Shown here piece after piece: positions 1 to 5,245 of a stretch of 7,541 nt of DNA; position 1 is the stretch's first letter; each line of letters starts with the position of its first letter. Made by a program: the position numbers and the translations under genes. The notes beneath the pieces were generated by a model. The model ran no database searches. It was not told the origin of the DNA and was given only the letters and a program-made list of their open reading frames with translations. The stretch covers positions 1 through 7,541 of the forward strand of contig JANXTP010000294.1 in NCBI GenBank assembly GCA_025352345.1, written 5' to 3'. Source of the stretch: Burkholderiales bacterium. GTDB taxonomy: Bacteria; Pseudomonadota; Gammaproteobacteria; Burkholderiales; Burkholderiaceae_C.

Positions 1-1272
1 CAAGCCATAAACCCAGCTCGGCTCCGGCCCGAACACGCCCCACACCACGACGGTCAGCAACGCGATGCTGACGACCGTGACGACGAAGTAGCCGGCCACC
101 TGGTCGGCCATCCGCTGCATCGGCGCCCTGGACCGCTGGGCCTGCAGCACCATCTGCACGATGCTCGCGAGCACGGTCTGCGAGCCGACCTTCTCCGAGC
201 GCATCACCAGCGCACCGTTGGTGTTCAGCGTCGCGCCGATCAGCTTGTCGCCGACGCGCTTGGTCACCGGCACCGGCTCGCCGGTCAGCATGGATTCGTC
301 GACCGCGCTGCTGCCTTCGATGACGACGCCGTCGACAGGGACCTTTTCACCGGGGCGGACGCGCAGCGAATCGCCGACATGAACGTGCGTGAGCGGCACG
401 TCCTCCTCGCCGCCATCGGCGTTGATCCGGCGCGCCGTCTTGGGCGCGAGGCCCAACAAGGACTTGATGGCTGCCGAAGTCTGCGACCGCGCCTTGAGTT
501 CCAGGATCTGGCCGAGCAAGGTCAGCGAGATGATCACGGCGGCGGCCTCGAAGTACACCGACACCCGCCCCATCGAGACGAACGACGCGGGAAATACACC
601 TGGCACCACCGTGGCAACAACGCTGTAGACAAAGGCTGCCGAGGTTCCCAAGCCGATCAGGGTCCACATGTTCGGGCTGCGATGAAGCACCGACTGCACC
701 CCCCGCTCAAAGAACGGCCAACCTGCCCACAGTACGATGGGCAACGAGAGCGCGAGCTCGATCCAGCTCTGCGTCGCCATCTCGAACCATCGCAGGCGAT
801 GCCCTGCCATCGCCAGCACGGTGACGATGATGGTCAACGGCAGCGTCCAGATGAACCGCCGCTTGACGTTCAAGAGTTCGGGGCTCTCGCCGTCGTCGAG
901 CGTCGGCATCTCGGGCTCCAGCGCCATGCCGCACTTGGGGCAGGCGCCGGGCTGGTCCTGCCGCACCTCGGGGTGCATCGGGCAGGTGTAGACGGTGCCG
1001 GCTGCTGCGGGCTCGGGCTCGGGCACCGGGATCGGCGGCGCGGCGACTGTGGCGGGCGCTGTGAAGTATTGAGCTGGATGGGCTTCGAATTTCGCCTTGC
1101 ACCCCGCGCTGCAAAAGTAGATGGGCGTGCCTGCGTGTTCCAGGACATGCGGCGACTGGTCTGTCACCGTCATGCCGCAAACGGGATCCTTGAGACTTTC
1201 GGCGGCTGGTGGCGTGATGAGTCGCTCGCGGGCGGCGCGGCCGTCATGACCTGGGCGGGTTTGCATGTGCAT
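1..1272 (-). CDS. Copper-type P1B heavy-metal-translocating ATPase, N-terminal 424 residues (3' end beyond window)
   Basis: Probable Cu(I)-exporting ATPase of the inner membrane. Residues run from M1 (1272) to L424 at base 1 with no stop. A YHS domain comes first (DPVCGM at about 29-34, then C54 and C58 as CxxxC). It is followed by a heavy-metal-binding domain (YTCPMHPEV at 95-103, C111/C114 in CPKCGM). Membrane helices lie near 143-157, 170-188, 202-227, 239-258 and 395-414. The actuator-domain motif TGE is at 330-332. M202, E258 and D390 match, from memory of Legionella CopA, its proposed copper entry-site residues. The CPC motif, DKTG phosphorylation site and ATP-binding domain would lie beyond the window, so metal specificity is inferred. 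No N-terminal HMA domain with CxxC is present. The start is set by AGGAG seven bases upstream of ATG. It is the last visible gene of the cluster and has a 214-bp leader carrying a palindrome, so it may have its own promoter. Confidence 0.95.
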   Translation of the reverse strand, partial: MHMQTRPGHDGRAARERLITPPAAESLKDPVCGMTVTDQSPHVLEHAGTPIYFCSAGCKAKFEAHPAQYFTAPATVAAPPIPVPEPEPAAAGTVYTCPMHPEVRQDQPGACPKCGMALEPEMPTLDDGESPELLNVKRRFIWTLPLTIIVTVLAMAGHRLRWFEMATQSWIELALSLPIVLWAGWPFFERGVQSVLHRSPNMWTLIGLGTSAAFVYSVVATVVPGVFPASFVSMGRVSVYFEAAAVIISLTLLGQILELKARSQTSAAIKSLLGLAPKTARRINADGGEEDVPLTHVHVGDSLRVRPGEKVPVDGVVIEGSSAVDESMLTGEPVPVTKRVGDKLIGATLNTNGALVMRSEKVGSQTVLASIVQMVLQAQRSRAPMQRMADQVAGYFVVTVVSIALLTVVVWGVFGPEPSWVYGL

Positions 1273-1483
1273 CGTTTTGCTCCTGCTTTGCTGCATCACA
1301 TTCGGCGCGTGAATCCTGCGCCTCGCGAAAGCATTGTTCAGCCGGGCTGAACAAAACATCGATGTGGCCGGTGGTGATGAACCGCCAAATCATCGCGGCC
1401 GGCCGCTTTGAAGTCGGCCTCAACCGGTTCGGCAGCCAGGCGCTCGGCTCGATGAGCGCGGGCTCACAGTCAAACGCATGCAT
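1244..1483 (-). CDS. Doubtful 79-residue ORF between the membrane protein and ATPase genes
   Basis: An open frame begins with ATG three bases after the TGA of the upstream membrane-protein gene and ends 29 bases inside the ATPase gene. The first half uses mostly G/C-ending codons (CCC, GCG, CTC, ATC, GAG, CCG, AGC); the second half does not. I see no signal peptide, membrane segment or known domain, and no good ribosome binding site. It runs through the 21-bp palindrome and the ATPase ribosome binding site, which argues against coding. The close stop-to-start spacing is the main support. I do not recognise the product and think this is more likely a chance ORF in a regulatory leader. Confidence 0.2.
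   Translation of the reverse strand: MHAFDCEPALIEPSAWLPNRLRPTSKRPAAMIWRFITTGHIDVLFSPAEQCFREAQDSRAECDAAKQEQNDAHANPPRS
1280..1284 (-). promoter_or_regulatory. Ribosome binding site of the P-type ATPase
   Basis: AGGAG on the minus strand, seven bases before the ATG at 1272-1270. It favours this ATG over the in-frame one two codons further in (1266). Confidence 0.7.
1334..1354. promoter_or_regulatory. 21-bp perfect palindrome upstream of the ATPase gene, candidate operator
   Basis: The arms TTGTTCAGCC and GGCTGAACAA are exact reverse complements around one central base. The site ends 61 bases before the ATPase start and lies 132 bases after the stop of the preceding gene. Ten-base-pair arms with a one-base centre suit a dimeric DNA-binding protein better than an RNA hairpin. 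As RNA it could still form an 8-9 bp stem, but no T-run follows on the minus strand, so a simple intrinsic terminator is unlikely. It does not resemble the CueR or CusR boxes I know, and the TGTTCA...TGAACA half-sites are inverted relative to typical ArsR/SmtB operators. The regulator cannot be named. Confidence 0.5.
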
Positions 1484-1486
1484 GGC

Positions 1487-2029
1487 TCAGCCGCTGCGGG
1501 CGCCTCTGCGCAACCTCCAGAGCCACCCACCGACAGCGCAGAGCAAGACGTAGTTCAGCACCACGAACCACGGCGTGTTCCAGGCAATGCCGTCGAATCC
1601 GCGTTGCGTGATCGGGTACAGCACTGGGGACGGGTAGTAGTCCGCCGAATGCGTGAAGACATCGATCACGATGTGCAACCACCAACCGAGCAGCGGCACC
1701 CACAGCGCTTGTCGAATCGCCCCGACCAGCAGCGTCACGGCGCCCGCGACTACCGCGCTGTGCAGCACACAGTGGAGGTGATGCGACCACAGTGCGATCA
1801 GCGGCGGTATAAAAGGTTCTTGGCCCGGGACTGCGATCGCATACGCCCGCACGACGGCGAACGAACCGTCGCCCAACAACCACCAGCCGATGATCGGCAG
1901 CAGATGAAATACATCGGGCAACGCCGCCAGCAGCATCGTCAGCAATGCTGTGCGAGGTGCGATTGGCCATCGGCGAGCCGCCAGCGCCACGCCAGCACCG
2001 GCCCACAGGGTGTGTGCCACGATGTCCAC
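1487..2029 (-). CDS. DUF457-like integral membrane protein (putative membrane-bound metal-dependent hydrolase)
   Basis: A 180-residue polytopic membrane protein starting with GTG. It resembles the YdjM/DUF457 family, annotated as membrane-bound metal-dependent hydrolases although a substrate is generally unknown. Candidate metal ligands recur at or near hydrophobic segments: H6 (DIVAHTLW), D39 and H42 (LPDVFH), H83/H84/H86/H90 (HHLHCVLH), and H119, D123, H127 and D130 (HIVIDVFTHSAD). Hydrophobic stretches lie near 28-50, 88-104, 110-124 and 153-170. The C-terminus is basic (WRLRRGAR). The ribosome binding site is weak. It lies 79 bases after the DUF305 gene in the same direction, so it is probably co-transcribed. 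Its part in copper handling is unknown; it may act on lipids or the envelope, or simply be carried in the operon. The family call is from recognition of sequence pattern only. Confidence 0.8.
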   Translation of the reverse strand: MDIVAHTLWAGAGVALAARRWPIAPRTALLTMLLAALPDVFHLLPIIGWWLLGDGSFAVVRAYAIAVPGQEPFIPPLIALWSHHLHCVLHSAVVAGAVTLLVGAIRQALWVPLLGWWLHIVIDVFTHSADYYPSPVLYPITQRGFDGIAWNTPWFVVLNYVLLCAVGGWLWRLRRGARSG

Positions 2030-2055
2030 CCGGTCGCCCGCCTTCAGCCGTTCTC

Positions 2056-2094
2056 GCTGCCAGGACGAACGGCCGGATCAGGAGACCTGGCAGC
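2056..2094 (-). repeat. Inverted repeat between DUF305 and membrane-protein genes
   Basis: Nine-base perfect arms, GCTGCCAGG and CCTGGCAGC, at 2056-2064 and 2086-2094 with a 21-base loop. It starts 15 bases after the DUF305 stop and ends 27 bases before the next start. No T-run follows, so it may be an mRNA stability or processing stem rather than a terminator. Confidence 0.55.
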
Positions 2095-2108
2095 CACTCG
2101 CGGTCGGG

Positions 2109-2483
2109 TCACTTCTGCGTCGCCAGCCAGCGATCGAACTGGGCGATCTCCTTCTTCTGCGCGGCGATGATGTTCTTGGCCATCGCCTTCATGACCGGGG
2201 ATTTGCCGTGCGCCAGTTCCATCTGAGCCATATCGACGGCGCCTTGATGGTGGATCTTCATCATCATCGCGAAGTCCTTGTCGGTGTCGCCGGACATTTT
2301 CATGGTCTTCATGCTGTCCATGCCGGACATCATCGACTGCTTCATGTCACCTGACCCGGCAGCGCCTTGTTGCATGGGGGCCATTGGCTTGGCGGTTTGC
2401 GCGTGCGACACGGCGAGAAGGCAGAGCACCGACGCAGGGACGAGGACCGCGGCACGAACGGCCTGAGCAAATTGCGAGTTCAT
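2109..2483 (-). CDS. Secreted DUF305 family protein, probable periplasmic copper-binding protein
   Basis: A 124-residue protein with a Sec signal peptide (hydrophobic about 10-25, likely cleaved after SHA at 28). The mature part begins with a Met-rich stretch (about residues 34-63, with MKQSMMSGMDSMKTMKM at 47-63). The DUF305 core follows: DKDFAMMMKIHHQGAVDMAQ at 68-87 with the hallmark HHQ (78-80), then a helix ending with FDRWL. DUF305 proteins are four-helix or ferritin-like; some, such as cyanobacterial CopM, bind copper and help resistance. The Met and His clusters here fit Cu(I)/Cu(II) binding in the periplasm, but that is inferred. The start at 2483 is chosen because AGGA lies seven bases upstream and it gives a clean signal peptide; the frame is open further upstream to 2609. 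It is shorter than many DUF305 proteins, holding only one copy of the domain. Confidence 0.9.
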   Translation of the reverse strand: MNSQFAQAVRAAVLVPASVLCLLAVSHAQTAKPMAPMQQGAAGSGDMKQSMMSGMDSMKTMKMSGDTDKDFAMMMKIHHQGAVDMAQMELAHGKSPVMKAMAKNIIAAQKKEIAQFDRWLATQK

Positions 2484-2550
2484 CAAGATTTCCTGGGGGT
2501 TGAATCGATGACCTGACTCTAGGCACGCCGGCCGCGGCGGCCTGTAAGGC

Positions 2551-2578
2551 GCCACCGGCATGGGCCGTAGTCGGTGGC
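2551..2578 (-). repeat. Inverted repeat between CusF-like and DUF305 genes
   Basis: Seven-base perfect arms GCCACCG (2551-2557) and CGGTGGC (2572-2578) with a 14-base loop, in the 141-base gap between the two genes. It begins 46 bases after the CusF-like stop. No T-run follows on the minus strand. Confidence 0.4.
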
Positions 2579-2624
2579 CGCGAGCCTGGGCTCTGCGAGC
2601 ACGGCCCACGCACGAGGGTCACAG

Positions 2625-2966
2625 TCACTTGGCGACCTGGATCTCAGTCACCACAATGCCGCCACCGGCCTTTTCGGCCTTGAACGTCACCTTGTCGCCG
2701 GTCTTGACCATGTCGAGCATGGCGGCGTCCCTGACCTGGAACACCATCGTCATGCCGGGCATCTCGAGGTTCTTGATCTCGCCGTGCTTCAGCGTGATCT
2801 TCTTGTTCTCCTTGTCGATCTTGCGCACTTCGCCGTCGGTCATCGTGCCGGCGCTCATTTGCATGGCGCCGGATGCGGCAGGTGCTGCGGTCTGGGCGTG
2901 GGCCAACGCGAAGAAGCCGGAGGCCGCGAGGATGGACAGGCCGGTGCGGGTGGACTTGAAGTTCAT
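2625..2966 (-). CDS. CusF-like periplasmic Cu(I)/Ag(I)-binding protein
   Basis: A 113-residue secreted protein with a Sec signal peptide (cleavage likely after AHA, 22-24). The CusF fold (small OB-like beta barrel, PF11604) spans about 43-113. The metal site is visible: H61 in KHGEI, then M69, M72 and M74 in EMPGMTM. The spacing matches E. coli CusF H36, W44, M47 and M49, with the cation-pi tryptophan replaced by Met. In E. coli, CusF hands Cu(I) to the CusCBA pump; no CusBA genes are seen here, so the partner may be the P-type ATPase, the oxidase or the TolC-like protein (inference). The start at 2966 has AAGGA six bases upstream and gives the signal peptide; the frame is open further upstream to 3107. 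That ribosome binding site directly follows the TGA of the possible small ORF at 2978. Confidence 0.93.
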   Translation of the reverse strand: MNFKSTRTGLSILAASGFFALAHAQTAAPAASGAMQMSAGTMTDGEVRKIDKENKKITLKHGEIKNLEMPGMTMVFQVRDAAMLDMVKTGDKVTFKAEKAGGGIVVTEIQVAK

Positions 2967-2977
2967 GGAGATTCCTT

Positions 2978-3142
2978 TCAGAGGTAGAACTTGAAAGCGC
3001 TTGCGTTGGCGTCGAAGCCAATCAACAACACTTGGTACGGGTCTTTCTTTCCAGCGCGCTCCATGCCCGTCGATGACGCAGCGATCCCCGTCGCGCCGAG
3101 CAGCCAACTGCGGCGGCGCGCGTCAGTGTTTGTGGGCGCCAT
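2978..3142 (-). CDS. Possible 54-residue small protein with Tat-like N-terminus
   Basis: An open frame starting at ATG 3142, inside the last 20 bases of the cupredoxin gene, and ending with TGA immediately before the AAGGA of the CusF-like gene. It fills the otherwise empty gap. AAGG lies nine bases before this ATG; alternative starts are ATG 3148 and GTG 3166. The N-terminus has RRRSWLLGATG at 10-20, like a twin-arginine signal, but the hydrophobic stretch is short and no conserved domain follows (DPYQVLLIGFDANASAFKFYL forms the C-terminus). Codon use is G/C-ending in the first half and weaker in the second. A strong hairpin lies within it. It could be a translationally coupled small gene, the decayed remnant of a larger Tat-exported protein, or chance. 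I do not recognise it. Confidence 0.3.
   Translation of the reverse strand: MAPTNTDARRRSWLLGATGIAASSTGMERAGKKDPYQVLLIGFDANASAFKFYL
3092..3120 (-). repeat. Strong hairpin just after the cupredoxin stop codon
   Basis: Arms CGCGCCG (3092-3098) and CGGCGCG (3114-3120) enclose a second stem GCAG/CTGC (3100-3103, 3108-3111) with a four-base CCAA loop. It starts two bases after the cupredoxin TGA. No T-run follows, so 3'-end protection, processing or partial attenuation is more likely than full termination. It also lies within the possible small ORF. Confidence 0.5.
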
Positions 3143-3707
3143 GGCCATCCGCCTTAATGGAAACACCCTTCACGGAAACACCCTTCACCGTGGCGACATT
3201 GACTGCGCCTTTCATGCCGGCGTCGTAGTGCCCCGGCTGCAGACACGCGAAGTCGATCTTGCCGGCCTTGGTGAATTGCCAGATCACCTCACCAGCCTTG
3301 CCCGGGGCCACGGTGACCATTTGCGGGTTCGAGTGCTCCATCTCCGGAAACTTTTTCATCAGTTCGTAGTGCGCCTTGAGCTCCTTCTCGGTGCCAAGCA
3401 CGAATTCGTGTTTGACCTTGCCGGAGTTCTTCACCGTAAAGCGGATGGTCTCGCCCTGCTTGGCCGAAATGCTGGCCGGACTGAAGCGCATCGCATCGTT
3501 CATGTCCACGCTCACCGTGCGGCTGACCTTCGCGGCCGTACCTGGCGCGCCAATGGCATCGGCATCGCCGTGACCGTGTTCATGCGCGTGACCGTCGGCG
3601 GCCTTCGCACCGGACTTCGGGGCCGAAGCCGCGTGGTCGGCGTCACCGTGGGCGTAGGTTCCAACGGCAAATGCGGCTGCCGCGATGGCAACGAGTAGCT
3701 TTTTCAT
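3123..3707 (-). CDS. His-rich secreted cupredoxin (plastocyanin/azurin-like type 1 copper protein)
   Basis: A 194-residue protein with a Sec signal peptide (MKKLLVAIAAAAFAVGTYA, cleavage near 19). A His/Asp/Ala-rich linker follows (about 20-60, with DGHAHEHGHGDAD at 38-50), then a cupredoxin domain at about 62-175. Type 1 copper ligands are visible: H100 in KHEF, then C155, H160 and M165 in CLQPGHYDAGM (C-x4-H-x4-M). Such proteins carry copper or electrons in the periplasm; beside a multicopper oxidase it may be the electron acceptor or a copper donor (inference). The C-terminus has a duplicated VKGVS pentapeptide and a His-rich end (GHGAHKH). The frame is open upstream to 3965, but this start gives the signal peptide and avoids overlap with the oxidase. 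The ribosome binding site is weak. It lies 80 bases after the oxidase. Confidence 0.93.
   Translation of the reverse strand: MKKLLVAIAAAAFAVGTYAHGDADHAASAPKSGAKAADGHAHEHGHGDADAIGAPGTAAKVSRTVSVDMNDAMRFSPASISAKQGETIRFTVKNSGKVKHEFVLGTEKELKAHYELMKKFPEMEHSNPQMVTVAPGKAGEVIWQFTKAGKIDFACLQPGHYDAGMKGAVNVATVKGVSVKGVSIKADGHGAHKH
3159..3188 (-). repeat. Two exact tandem copies of a 15-bp unit within the cupredoxin gene
   Basis: The plus-strand unit GGAAACACCCTTCAC occurs at 3159-3173 and again at 3174-3188. Being 15 bp it keeps the frame and encodes the repeated VKGVS near the cupredoxin C-terminus. It looks like a recent slippage duplication and may vary in copy number between strains. Confidence 0.9.
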
Positions 3708-3765
3708 GAGTCGTCTTTCGTGGTTGAAGAGGTCGGTTGGGAACCGGGTTCGATGTTGAAATTCG

Positions 3766-3790
3766 TGACCGAGCGCCAGGCGCTCGGTCA
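3766..3790 (-). repeat. 25-bp perfect palindrome over the oxidase stop codon
   Basis: Arms TGACCGAGCGCC (3766-3777) and GGCGCTCGGTCA (3779-3790) are exact reverse complements around one base. Read on the minus strand the first three bases are the oxidase TGA stop. The RNA would form a very stable GC-rich stem of about 10-11 bp with a 3-5 base loop. Only a short ATTT follows, so it is at most a weak terminator; it could reduce or separate expression of genes downstream of the oxidase. Confidence 0.65.
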
Positions 3791-5227
3791 ATGCTTGTGG
3801 TGCGCAGAGCCGGCGCCCGGCTTGCGAATCTGGACCTCGATCTCCTTGGGCGACTGGCGCTTCGAGGGCGGCATGGAACCGCCGCCCTCGGACGCAAAGC
3901 GAGCGGGCTCGGGCAGCGTCCCGTTCCATTCGAAGGCGGTCGTCCCGGCGGGCGGCTTGTACCAACCCGGGTCCTTGTAGTCCCCGCGGGGCTGGTCGCG
4001 CCGCACCTTGACGACGCTGAACATGCCGCCCATCTCGGTCGATCCAAACGGGCCTTCGCCACCCATCATGCGGGCGGTGTTGTCCGGGATGGGCATTTCC
4101 ATCTCACCCATATCGGCCATGCCGCGTTCGGCCATCACCATGTAGTCGGGGATCAGCTTGTTGATCTCGCGCACGACACCGCGGTGCTCCACACCGATCA
4201 TGGTCGGAACGTCATGCCCCATCGCGTTCATCGTGTGGTGGCTCTTGTGGCAATGGATCGCCCAGTCGCCTTCTTCGTCCGCGATGAAATCGATCTGCCG
4301 CATCTGACCCACCGCCACATCGGTCGTCACCTCGGGCCAGCGACTCGACTTGGGCGTGGGTCCACCGTCGGTGCCCGTGACCAGAAACTCGTGCCCATGC
4401 AGGTGGATCGGGTGGTTCGTCATCGTCAGGTTGCCCATGCGGATGCGAACCTTGTCGCCCTGACGCACGTTCAGCGAATCGATGCCGGGGAAGACACGGC
4501 TGTTCCACGACCACAGGTTGAAGTCAAGCATCGTCATGATCTTGGGCGTGTACGCACCCGGCTCGATGTCGTAGGCGTTGAGCAAGAAGACGAAGTCGCG
4601 ATCGACCTCGTCGATGAGCGGGTGCTTGGCGCCCTTTGCAAGCGCGGGATGCGTGATCCAGAAACCCATCATGCCCATCGCCATCTGCGTCATCTCGTCG
4701 GCGTGCGGGTGGTACATGAAGGTTCCCGGACGGCGCGCGACGAACTCATAGACAAAGGTCTTGCCGGGCTTGATGGCGGGCTGGTTGAGCCCTGCCACAC
4801 CGTCCATGCCGTTGGGCAGCCGCTGACCATGCCAGTGAATGGTCGTGTGTTCCGGCAGCTTGTTGGTAACGAATATCCGCACGCGGTCGCCTTCGACCAC
4901 CTCGATCGTCGGGCCTGGCGACTGCCCGTTGTAGCCCCACAGGTGGGCCTTAAAACCGGGCGACATCTCGCGCACCACGGGCTCTGCGACCAAGTGGAAT
5001 TCCTTCACGCCGTTGGTCATGCGCCAGGGCAGGGTCCAGCCGTTCAAAGTCACCACCGGGTTGTAGTTGCGACCCGTGTTCGGTACGAGCGGCGGCATCG
5101 TGTTAGCCGTCGTCTGGATCACCGGTTCGGGCAGGGCGGCCATCGCCACCTTGCTCACGCTGGCGGCGGCGACGGCCATGCCCGCGCCTGCACCACCAAG
5201 GAGAAAATTGCGTCGGTTCGTAGTCAT
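3788..5227 (-). CDS. Tat-exported multicopper oxidase, two-cupredoxin-domain layout
   Basis: A 479-residue probable periplasmic Cu(I) oxidase (laccase/CueO/CopA superfamily). The Tat signal is RRNFLLG at 5-11, with likely cleavage after AMA (28-30). All four copper motifs are intact: HWHG 131-134, HPHAD 173-177, HPIHLHGHEF 272-281, and HCH 325-327 with H331 and axial M336. C326, H272, H331 and M336 would hold type 1 copper; the remaining His pairs hold the trinuclear site. Only 98 residues separate HPHAD from HPIH, leaving no room for the middle domain of CueO or CopA, so it looks like a two-domain enzyme with type 1 copper in domain 2. Met-rich patches (179-187, 363-388) and a C-terminal extension (about 350-479) ending AHHKH may bind copper. 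The start has GGA nearby upstream. It lies 18 bases after the TolC-like gene, so the two are surely co-transcribed. Confidence 0.95.
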   Translation of the reverse strand: MTTNRRNFLLGGAGAGMAVAAASVSKVAMAALPEPVIQTTANTMPPLVPNTGRNYNPVVTLNGWTLPWRMTNGVKEFHLVAEPVVREMSPGFKAHLWGYNGQSPGPTIEVVEGDRVRIFVTNKLPEHTTIHWHGQRLPNGMDGVAGLNQPAIKPGKTFVYEFVARRPGTFMYHPHADEMTQMAMGMMGFWITHPALAKGAKHPLIDEVDRDFVFLLNAYDIEPGAYTPKIMTMLDFNLWSWNSRVFPGIDSLNVRQGDKVRIRMGNLTMTNHPIHLHGHEFLVTGTDGGPTPKSSRWPEVTTDVAVGQMRQIDFIADEEGDWAIHCHKSHHTMNAMGHDVPTMIGVEHRGVVREINKLIPDYMVMAERGMADMGEMEMPIPDNTARMMGGEGPFGSTEMGGMFSVVKVRRDQPRGDYKDPGWYKPPAGTTAFEWNGTLPEPARFASEGGGSMPPSKRQSPKEIEVQIRKPGAGSAHHKH

Positions 5228-5245
5228 GAGGGTTCCGTCAGGGTT

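Noticed and set aside
379..1350. A 323-residue plus-strand frame opposite the ATPase gene
   Set aside because: Antisense shadow of the P-type ATPase with biased, domain-free composition.
1478..2170. A 230-residue plus-strand frame opposite the membrane-protein gene
   Set aside because: Antisense shadow; the minus-strand frame has clear transmembrane segments and His/Asp motifs.
2484..2609. N-terminal extension of the DUF305 frame
   Set aside because: The extension is Arg/Pro-rich and unlike a signal peptide; the ATG at 2483 has AGGA at good spacing and begins a clean signal peptide.
3708..3965. N-terminal extension of the cupredoxin frame into the oxidase gene
   Set aside because: It overlaps the oxidase coding sequence and would bury the signal peptide that starts at 3707.
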